From Acidobacteriaceae bacterium (GTDB lineage Bacteria > Acidobacteriota > Terriglobia > Terriglobales > Acidobacteriaceae): a stretch of DNA of 36,280 bases. The position numbers and the translations under genes are program-made. Of the stretch, positions 30,383-36,280 are shown piece after piece; positions within the stretch are counted from its first letter, which is position 1; each line of letters begins with the position of its first letter. A model generated the notes under the pieces. That model searched no databases and was not told the DNA's origin. It was given only the letters and a program-made list of their open reading frames with translations. Where the stretch lies: contig PLGG01000062.1 in assembly GCA_003138515.1 (NCBI GenBank), forward strand, positions 111,791 to 148,070, written 5' to 3'.

Positions 30383-30760
30383 TCAGGAGGGCGGAGTGAG
30401 CTGGGGCAGAAATTGGGCTTTGCCGGCGGGCAGAAGGACGATTTTGAGCTGGCCCTGCTGGCGCTCGACGAGCGTGGGGCCGCTGATCTGGACTTGCTTT
30501 CCGTCTGCGCCGGTGTAGGTGATTTTGAGCGGGCCGCTGCCGTTGACCTGAAAACGATAGTGGTAAACCGTGCCGGAGGCAATGCGGTCGACGCCGAAGC
30601 TGGCGCTGGGGTAGTCGACTTCGAGGAGCTGAATGTCGGCCCCGGTGCGGTTCTCGATGGTGGTGTCGATGTGGTAGGAGTGGCAGGCTGTGGCGGCGAG
30701 AAAAACGCAGGAGAGAAAAGCGGCGAAGAGTGCGCGGCGCGGTGACGCGATGCGGGTCAC
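30383..30760 (-). CDS. Small putative lipoprotein
   Basis: Unrecognised 125-residue protein. A positively charged N-terminus (MTRIASPRR) and a hydrophobic stretch lead to AATAC with C26 as the likely lipidated cysteine; the -3 position is alanine rather than the usual leucine, so the lipobox is imperfect. The mature part is beta-strand rich (HIDTTIENRTGADIQLLEVDY; TVYHYRFQVNGSGPLKITYTG; QLKIVLLPAGKAQFLP), compatible with a small immunoglobulin-like or beta-sandwich domain. The GTG start overlaps the lpxD stop as GTGA (30757-30760), so it is translated from the lpxD message and may act in the envelope. Confidence 0.72.
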   Translation of the reverse strand: MTRIASPRRALFAAFLSCVFLAATACHSYHIDTTIENRTGADIQLLEVDYPSASFGVDRIASGTVYHYRFQVNGSGPLKITYTGADGKQVQISGPTLVERQQGQLKIVLLPAGKAQFLPQLTPPS

Positions 30761-31854
30761 TTGTCCGGCTCCGCTATGGATGGAACGGCTGGGGATGGAA
30801 CGGCGGGGGACGGAGCGGATTCAGCGGCGGGAGAATTGTGCGCGGCGTGTTTGGCGAGATCCTTTTCCACGCGGTCGAGGCGCTTGAGCAGCTCGGGAAG
30901 GCGCTGGAAGATGGTGACGGCGCGTAGCCAGATGCGATTGTCGAAGCCGGGCGAGCCGGAGATCATTTTGCCGGGTGGGACGTCGTGCGAAACAGCAGAC
31001 TGGGCTGTGAGGATGACGCCGTCGCCGACAGTGCAGTGGCCGGCGATGCCCACCTGGCCGGCGAGGATTACGTTGTCGCCGATGACCGACGATCCGGCGA
31101 GGCCGGTTTGCGCGCAGATCAGCGAGTCATTTCCGATTCGCGAGCCGTGGCCAACCTGGACGAGATTGTCGACCTTGGTGCCGTCGCCGATTTCTGTAGC
31201 GCCGACGGTAGCGCGGTCGATGGTGGCGTTGGCCTGTACGTCAACGTGGCTGCCGATGCGAACGGGGCCCGATTGCGGGATTTTTTCCCAGTGGCCCTGC
31301 TCGTTTTTGGAGAAGCCAAAGCCATCCGCGCCGATGATCACGCCGTTTTCGAGGGTGACGTGATCGCCGAGAACGCAGTTTTCGCGGACGACCGCGTGCG
31401 CGTGCGCGAAGAAGTGGCTGCCCACCTGAACGCCGGGATAGAGCACGACGTGAGGCAGGATGGTCGCGTGAGGTCCGAGGCGGACGCCGGGACCGACGAC
31501 AGCGTATGGGCCGATGTGGGCGTTTTCGCCGATGACGGCTGTTGGATGGATGACGGCGGTGGGATGAATGCCGGGCGGATAAGACGGCGGCTGGTAGAAG
31601 AGGCCCAGCGCGCGAGAAAAGGCGTGATAGGGATTCTTGATGCGCAGCGTTGCGGCGGTGATTTCCTGAAACTCCGGCTCGACGAGGACGGCCGCGGCGT
31701 GCGTGGTGCGTGCGAGCGCTGTGTAGCGCACGTTGGCGACGAAGGTGATTTCGCTGGGGCCGGCTTCTTCAATGCCCTTGACGCCGGTAATTTCGAGGTC
31801 CGGGTCGCCGCGGAGTTCCGCGCCCAGCTGCGTTGCCAATTCGCCAAGCTTCAT
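30757..31854 (-). CDS. lpxD: UDP-3-O-(3-hydroxyacyl)glucosamine N-acyltransferase
   Basis: Third enzyme of lipid A synthesis; adds the N-linked hydroxyacyl chain from acyl-ACP to UDP-3-O-acyl-glucosamine. 365 residues from the ATG at 31854; 20 more codons are open upstream but do not match the family. The N-terminal uridine-binding domain (MKLGELATQLGAELRGDPDLEI; GIEEAGPSEITFVAN) is followed by the left-handed beta-helix of hexapeptide repeats from about residue 95 to 305. GADGFGFSKNEQGHWEKIPQ is the family signature, and H236 in VQVGHGSRIG corresponds to the catalytic histidine. The C-terminus carries a P/S/A/V tail with two PSPAV repeats. It overlaps the lipoprotein gene by 4 bp. Other lpx genes are not adjacent. 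Confidence 0.97.
   Translation of the reverse strand: MKLGELATQLGAELRGDPDLEITGVKGIEEAGPSEITFVANVRYTALARTTHAAAVLVEPEFQEITAATLRIKNPYHAFSRALGLFYQPPSYPPGIHPTAVIHPTAVIGENAHIGPYAVVGPGVRLGPHATILPHVVLYPGVQVGSHFFAHAHAVVRENCVLGDHVTLENGVIIGADGFGFSKNEQGHWEKIPQSGPVRIGSHVDVQANATIDRATVGATEIGDGTKVDNLVQVGHGSRIGNDSLICAQTGLAGSSVIGDNVILAGQVGIAGHCTVGDGVILTAQSAVSHDVPPGKMISGSPGFDNRIWLRAVTIFQRLPELLKRLDRVEKDLAKHAAHNSPAAESAPSPAVPSPAVPSIAEPDK
30781..30810 (-). repeat. 15-bp tandem repeat in the lpxD 3' end (PSPAV twice)
   Basis: The 15-bp units at 30781-30795 and 30796-30810 differ at one base and encode two copies of PSPAV near the lpxD C-terminus, outside the enzyme core. Confidence 0.8.
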
Positions 31855-31953
31855 TGAGGGAATTGTAAAGGAACGGCGGGGACGTGCGCTTTGCCGAACC
31901 GGTAATCTCTCCATAGCCGGCCATCCTGCCGGAACAAGTATCGAGCCCCGAGA

Positions 31954-32703
31954 TTAGTGATCTCGTAACCAGTGCCGAAACCACATATTTAGGACGGCGA
32001 GTGCAAGGAAAACAAGGCCAATGATCAGTATTTTGAGGTTATGTTTCACCCCTTTTCGTGTTGGATTTGCCGCATCGACCAAAACGAGGAGATAGTGATC
32101 GCCCTCACTCAATTTCTCCAATGCTCGCTCCCAGGTCATCCGCTCCTCATCGGTTAAGCGGGCCTGGATTCCGCCTATGAGTGAAGCAATCTTTTGTTCG
32201 TATTTGTCTTGATCATGGTCCCTATCGAACTCCGAACTAACCTCCTTCATGTCGGGCAGGGTCCAACCGGTCTCGGTGAAGTAGAGCATTTTTCTCTCTA
32301 CCTCTGTCAAAGGTGCGCCGTTCCGTTTGGCTTCCTCGGCGATTATGCCAGCCAAATATTCTTTTGCCTCGCGGATGGTCCTGAACTGTTCGGGTCCCTG
32401 TTCCTGCATGCCAACTTGTGAGGTCACTGCCAAAGAATTTGAACGAGCCGTTCGACCGTCCACGCGGCCCGTATTCTTGCCAGTCAACCATCGTTGAAGC
32501 CAAATGAGCGGCCAAAACCATGACCAAAGCAGAGATGACGCAGCCCTTTCGTCGTTTCGGTCATCGTCGAATGAGAGAGCCCAGAGTGCAATTAAGAGGG
32601 TTCCCGCAGAAAAGGCGATGAAGGCAATCGAAATCGCTAAGAATTGCAATAGGGAGCTCACTCTTCCCCCCGTAATTCGCTTCCCTTGAGCTGCTGACGG
32701 CAA
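31954..32703 (-). CDS. Conserved-type membrane hypothetical protein
   Basis: Predicted 249-residue protein with no assigned function. An N-terminal membrane segment lies at about residues 17-43 (LLQFLAISIAFIAFSAGTLLIALWAL), a tryptophan-rich stretch at 57-71 (SLLWSWFWPLIWLQRWL), and a C-terminal membrane segment at about 224-243 (LKILIIGLVFLALAVLNMWF). The soluble middle contains EVERKMLYFTETGWTLPDM and FDRDHDQDKYEQKIASLI. I recall this segment as recurring in acidobacterial hypotheticals, so it may be a lineage-specific domain. The start at 32703 is uncertain; no strong ribosome site is seen. It lies just downstream of nuoN with a 28-base gap and could be read from the nuo message. Confidence 0.7.
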   Translation of the reverse strand: MPSAAQGKRITGGRVSSLLQFLAISIAFIAFSAGTLLIALWALSFDDDRNDERAASSLLWSWFWPLIWLQRWLTGKNTGRVDGRTARSNSLAVTSQVGMQEQGPEQFRTIREAKEYLAGIIAEEAKRNGAPLTEVERKMLYFTETGWTLPDMKEVSSEFDRDHDQDKYEQKIASLIGGIQARLTDEERMTWERALEKLSEGDHYLLVLVDAANPTRKGVKHNLKILIIGLVFLALAVLNMWFRHWLRDH

Positions 32704-32731
32704 CGCTTCTATCCATCAGCGATTCCGTAGT

Positions 32732-34252
32732 CTAACGCGCCACCGATGCGGGATCGGTGACTGCGGGCACGGCGGCTTGCGGCGGCGCTTGCAATGTGTG
32801 GGCGGCGGATTGCGCGGCATCAAGTGTTGCGCCGGGGATGATGCCGAGAACGAGCGTGGCAGCGACGGCGAGGAAGAGGGCGGCAATGACGGCTGCGCCA
32901 ACTGCGGGCCTGGGATACGCGATGCGCTGGCCGCCATCCTGATCCGAGGATGGGCGCTGGGCGGCGACGACGACGAGGCGGAGGTAATACGCTGCGGCCA
33001 ATCCTGAATTGAGCAGACCGATAACAGCCAGCCTAATCGCCCCGCCGCCGACCGCGGCCGAGAAGGAGTAGAACTTGCCGAAGAAGCCGCCGGTGAAGGG
33101 AATACCGATGAGCGAGAGGAGGAAAAATATGAGCAGGCTGCCGAGGATCGGCGAGCGATAGACGAGGCCGCGGTAGTCGTCGATGAGGGAAAGCTGCTCG
33201 TCGTAACCGGCGACAAGAGTGACGACAGCGAAGATTCCGACGTTCATGGCGGCATAAGCGGCGATGTAGAAGCTGGCGGCAGCGATGCCGATCTCGCCGA
33301 TGCCTGCGAAGGCGGCGAGCAGGTAGCCGGCGTGGGCGATGGCGGAGTAGGCCAGCATGCGCTTGACGTTCTGCTGGCGGAGGGCGGCGAGATTGCCGAC
33401 GGTCATGGAGAGGACGGCGACGATCCAGAGCAGCGGCGCCCAGAGAGAGCGGAGATGGGGGAACATTTCATAGACGACGCGAAGGAGCAGCGCGAAGGCT
33501 GCGGCTTTGGGCGCGGTTGAGAGCAGCGCGACGACAGGCGACGGCGCGCCTTCGTAAACATCGGGCGTCCAGACGTGGAAGGGCACGGCGGAAACTTTGA
33601 AGAGAATTCCGACCAGCATGAGCGCGAGTGCTGCGAGAACAAGGGTTTGATTCTGCGCGGCGGGCGCGAGCAGCGCGATCTGGTAGATCTGCGTGGTTCC
33701 GGTAGCGCCGAAGATGAGCGCAATGCCATAGAGCAAAAAGGCCGTAGCGAAAGAACCGAGGAGGAAGTATTTGATGGCGGCTTCAGGGCCGCGGCCGGTG
33801 TGCTTACGCCAGCCGGCAAGAATGTAGGTGGAGATCGATGAGATTTCGAGAGCGATGAAGACGACGAGAAGCTCGACGGCGGAGGTGAGCAGGCACATGC
33901 CGACGGCGCCGAAGACGATGAGCGCGTAGAACTCACCTTGATGGTGGGTGTGCTCGGGCAGCGCGTCAAGCGAGAGCAGCAGCGCCACGAGAACGATGCC
34001 GCAGATGAGGATGTGGAAGAAGACGGTGAAAGCGCTGGTCTCGACGGTCGCGTAGAAGCCGGCGCCTTCAGGCAGGGAGAGCTGCCATACGCTGGCCCAG
34101 AGGGCGATCGTCGTTCCGATGGCGGCGATCCAGCCGAGCGGGCGGCGCGGCCACGCGGCAGGGAGCGAGGCGTCAATGAGCATGATGACGACGCCGCTTA
34201 ATGCGAGGATGACCTCGGGGAGGATGCGGTAGATGTCGGGAACTTGAGTCAC
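32732..34252 (-). CDS. nuoN: NADH-quinone oxidoreductase subunit N
   Basis: Antiporter-like proton-pumping subunit of complex I, in the inner membrane. 506 residues with about 14 predicted helices. The N-terminus reads YRILPEVILALSGVVIMLID, as in NuoN. GEFYALIVFGAVGMCLLTSAVELLVVFIALE carries the conserved glutamate of helix 5, and the lysine of KVSAVPFHVWTPDVYEGAP lies in the discontinuous helix. NVKRMLAYSAIAHAGYLL and GIPFTGGFFGKFY complete the pattern. The GTG start overlaps the nuoM stop as GTGA (34249-34252). As the last nuo gene it is normally transcribed with nuoL and nuoM. Confidence 0.97.
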   Translation of the reverse strand: MTQVPDIYRILPEVILALSGVVIMLIDASLPAAWPRRPLGWIAAIGTTIALWASVWQLSLPEGAGFYATVETSAFTVFFHILICGIVLVALLLSLDALPEHTHHQGEFYALIVFGAVGMCLLTSAVELLVVFIALEISSISTYILAGWRKHTGRGPEAAIKYFLLGSFATAFLLYGIALIFGATGTTQIYQIALLAPAAQNQTLVLAALALMLVGILFKVSAVPFHVWTPDVYEGAPSPVVALLSTAPKAAAFALLLRVVYEMFPHLRSLWAPLLWIVAVLSMTVGNLAALRQQNVKRMLAYSAIAHAGYLLAAFAGIGEIGIAAASFYIAAYAAMNVGIFAVVTLVAGYDEQLSLIDDYRGLVYRSPILGSLLIFFLLSLIGIPFTGGFFGKFYSFSAAVGGGAIRLAVIGLLNSGLAAAYYLRLVVVAAQRPSSDQDGGQRIAYPRPAVGAAVIAALFLAVAATLVLGIIPGATLDAAQSAAHTLQAPPQAAVPAVTDPASVAR

Positions 34253-35835
34253 CGCTGGGCCTCCCGCTGGATTTCTTCAGGAATCTCAGTTGGCTTTGTA
34301 AGTCCGCAGCAAAGTTTCTGTCCATTTTGCGCGTGGGCTGAGGGCTGTGGCTGATCAAGAGTCTGCGGAGTGAGGATTGGCGGATGGACTCCGGTGCGGA
34401 TGGTGTTGAGCCAGAGAGACGGCGCGAGACCCATGACGAGCATGAGGACAACGAGCGGCGTGAGAATGGCGAGCTCGCCGAAGCGAAGATCGGTGGACGG
34501 CTTCGAGGCAGTGAGCGCGCTTTCAGGGCCGTAGAAGATACGCTGCACGAGCGAGAGCATGTAGGCCGCGCTGAGAATGACGCCGACCGCGGCGGCGACG
34601 GCCCAGGGGCGGCTTACTCCGGCAAAGGTGCTGGAGAGGATGATGAACTCGCCGACGAAGCCCGAGAGCATGGGCAGGCCGATCATGGCGAGAGATGCAA
34701 TGACAAAGTAGGTAGCTACGCGGGGCAGCTTGGCGGCAAGGCCCCCGTAGGAATTGATGAGAGTGGTGGCGTAGCGGATTTCAAGCGCGCCGAGAAGCAG
34801 GAAGAGTGCGGCATCGACAACGCCGTGGGAGAGGATTTGATAGACGCCGCCGGCCCAACCGAGGAATGTGAGGCCGTAGATGGCGAGGACGATGAGACTG
34901 AGGTGGCTGAGGGCGGCGAAAGCCATCAGGCGCCAGAAGTCGCGCTGGACGAGAGCGAGACAAGCGCCGTAGAGGATTCCAACGACGGCGAGCGCGATGA
35001 GAAGCGGTGCGATGACGCGAGACTGGGCGGGGAAGAGCCCCACGTGGAAACGAATCATGGAGTATAGGCTGAGCTTTCCGGCGACGACCATGGCGAGCGC
35101 GACGGGAGCCTCGCTGTACGTGTCGGCGAGCCAGCCGTGGAGCGGGAAGATGGGAACCTTGACCGCGAAGGCGAAGAGAAACGCGAGGGCCACCCAGAAG
35201 AGCGCGCCCGCCGGAAGAACGCCGCTGGCGGTCTGGTACTGGAGATCGGCGAAGTTAAAGGTGTGAGTCTTCGCGTAGAGCCAGAGGATGGCGACGAGCA
35301 GCGGCGCGGATGGGATGAAGGTGAAGAGGAAGAATTTGAGCGCGGCGCGCGGGCCGTCTTTGCGGCCATACATGGCGATGAGAATGGCCATAGGGACGAG
35401 CGAGAGCTCCCAGAAGCCGTAGTAGAGCATGAGGTCGAGCGAGATGAAGACGCCGAACATGGCAGTCTGCTGGACAAGAAAAAGCGCGTAGTAAACCTTG
35501 CGGCGGGTCTGGATGGCGCTCCAACTGGCGATGACGCCGACGGGCGCGAGCAGGCCGACGAGAACGACGAGCCAGAGGCTGAGGCCGTCAACGCCCACGT
35601 GATAGAAGATGGCGGGGCTTTCGATCCAGGGAACGTTTTGTTCAAATTGAAAACCGGATTGGCCGGAGATGAAGTGCGCTGGAAGATGGAGCGTGAGCAG
35701 GAAGGTGAAAAGCGTAGTGATGAGCGCGATCCAGTTGGGAAGCCTGGCACGGTCGGGCATAAGCGCGACCAGAACCGCACCTGTAAGGGGAACCAGCAGG
35801 ATGAAGGTGAGAATGATGGGATCGAATGCGCTCAT
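34249..35835 (-). CDS. nuoM: NADH-quinone oxidoreductase subunit M
   Basis: Second antiporter-like subunit of the complex I membrane arm. 528 residues, about 14 helices. VGVDGLSLWLVVLVGLLAPVGV is typical of NuoM. LMLYYGFWELSLVPMAILIAMYG carries the conserved glutamate, and AVKVPIFPLHGWLADTYSEAPVALAMVVAG the pump lysine and histidines. DFWRLMAFAALSHLSLIVL and GLPMLSGFVGEF follow. The ATG at 35835 lies four bases after the nuoL stop, with GAGAAT between. The C-terminus has a soluble tail of about 45 residues (PILTPQTLDQPQPSAHAQNG and on) containing paired cysteines (KLCCG), which is longer than I would expect. Confidence 0.97.
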   Translation of the reverse strand: MSAFDPIILTFILLVPLTGAVLVALMPDRARLPNWIALITTLFTFLLTLHLPAHFISGQSGFQFEQNVPWIESPAIFYHVGVDGLSLWLVVLVGLLAPVGVIASWSAIQTRRKVYYALFLVQQTAMFGVFISLDLMLYYGFWELSLVPMAILIAMYGRKDGPRAALKFFLFTFIPSAPLLVAILWLYAKTHTFNFADLQYQTASGVLPAGALFWVALAFLFAFAVKVPIFPLHGWLADTYSEAPVALAMVVAGKLSLYSMIRFHVGLFPAQSRVIAPLLIALAVVGILYGACLALVQRDFWRLMAFAALSHLSLIVLAIYGLTFLGWAGGVYQILSHGVVDAALFLLLGALEIRYATTLINSYGGLAAKLPRVATYFVIASLAMIGLPMLSGFVGEFIILSSTFAGVSRPWAVAAAVGVILSAAYMLSLVQRIFYGPESALTASKPSTDLRFGELAILTPLVVLMLVMGLAPSLWLNTIRTGVHPPILTPQTLDQPQPSAHAQNGQKLCCGLTKPTEIPEEIQREAQR

Positions 35836-35839
35836 ATTC

Positions 35840-36280
35840 TCAGTGCCCCGCCTGTCCGGTTTGAATCACGGTGATGTGACTAACTTTGAAGATGGTTTCG
35901 GAATGAAAGAAGGGAAGGCTCCACGCGTGGGGCGAACCCGTGAGAAGCAGGAATAGAAGCACGGCAGCGGCTCCGGCGGCCAGCCACGCGGCGTAGGATC
36001 GCAGATTGCCGGACTGCCAGCGCTGGAGAATCATTCCGGTGAGGCTGGCGACGCCGGCGAGAAGCCAGGCAAGGCCGCCGAGGATTGCAGTGTCGACAAC
36101 CCAGCCGAGAACGTATTGCGAGAAGGCGAGCAGCGGCTTGACGATGACCGCGCCGTAGATTTCGTCGACGTAATACTTGTTCGAGAGGATTTTGTAGCCG
36201 GTGGGAAGCGCGGCGGCGAGCTGGGCGGGGCGCTCGGTTTTGCGGCGGTAGTATTTGTCGGCGATCAGCCAGCCTTCAAG
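35840..36280 (-). CDS. nuoL: NADH-quinone oxidoreductase subunit L, 3' end (partial)
   Basis: The last 146 residues of NuoL; the gene continues beyond the window edge, so the start is not seen. The segment LSNKYYVDEIYGAVIVKPL is the conserved NuoL region near the start of the long lateral helix that ties the membrane arm together. Two more hydrophobic stretches follow (about LGWVVDTAILGGLAWLLAGVA and YAAWLAAGAAAVLLFLLL). It is upstream of nuoM in the same direction with a four-base gap, the classical L-M-N order. Confidence 0.95.
   Translation of the reverse strand, partial: LEGWLIADKYYRRKTERPAQLAAALPTGYKILSNKYYVDEIYGAVIVKPLLAFSQYVLGWVVDTAILGGLAWLLAGVASLTGMILQRWQSGNLRSYAAWLAAGAAAVLLFLLLTGSPHAWSLPFFHSETIFKVSHITVIQTGQAGH

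Noticed and set aside
30985..31857. 290-codon plus frame antisense to lpxD
   Set aside because: Shadow of the hexapeptide-repeat gene; acidic low-complexity product.

Overview
The window looks like chromosomal DNA of an acidobacterium, probably class Terriglobia. This rests on gene content and style rather than on a marker gene: a VWFA-related secreted protein of the kind expanded in Acidobacteriota, several exported or membrane hypotheticals that resemble acidobacterial families, GC-rich coding DNA with strong third-position GC, Gram-negative lipid A and O-antigen genes (lpxD, a PagL-like deacylase, rfbBAC), and REP-like palindromes. I saw no rRNA, tRNA, CRISPR, transposase or phage gene. 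Most of the window is housekeeping and envelope metabolism.

Layout. 1-338: repeat-rich leader. 339-1352 (+): O-methyltransferase. 1549-4044 (-): glycogen phosphorylase. 4248-6297 (+): a two-gene ABC exporter. 6304-7380 (-): VWFA protein. 7527-9600 (+): hemE-hemH, then a small zinc-ribbon gene. 10104-11030 (-): proline dehydrogenase. 11173-13198 (-): alpha-galactosidase followed by a DUF1287 protein. 13412-14953 (+): secreted metallophosphoesterase. 14976-15960: two convergent hypotheticals. 16187-22244 (-): gltB-gltD glutamate synthase. 22567-25182 (+): rfbB-rfbA-rfbC for dTDP-rhamnose, without rfbD. 25457-26083 (+): zinc-ribbon/YbjN-like protein. 26312-27058 (+): yebC with a good terminator. 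27200-28009 (+): PagL-like lipid A deacylase. 28137-29054 (+): ftcD. 29229-30224 (+): exported hypothetical with a good terminator. 30383-31854 (-): lpxD followed by a small lipoprotein. 31954-32703 (-): membrane hypothetical. 32732-36280 (-): nuoN, nuoM and the 3' end of nuoL.

Working together: rfbBAC feeds rhamnose into surface polysaccharide, lpxD builds lipid A and the PagL-like enzyme may trim it. gltBD and proline dehydrogenase handle glutamate and proline, and the ftcD product acts in histidine or folate one-carbon metabolism. nuoLMN forms the proton-pumping membrane arm of complex I.

The most unusual material is repeat biology. A REP-like perfect palindrome sits in frame inside the ABC ATPase gene. 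A second palindrome-bounded insertion sits in frame in ferrochelatase. rfbB carries a perfect 21-bp tandem duplication next to its cofactor fold, plus a G8 tract. Polar G-rich 7-8 bp repeats of the AGGGAMC type recur between genes, always on the + strand. Three gene pairs share the same 8-bp ATGNNTAA overlap, and three genes have a -10-like hexamer directly before the start codon with no Shine-Dalgarno, which suggests leaderless transcripts. I did not find a clear new multi-gene system.
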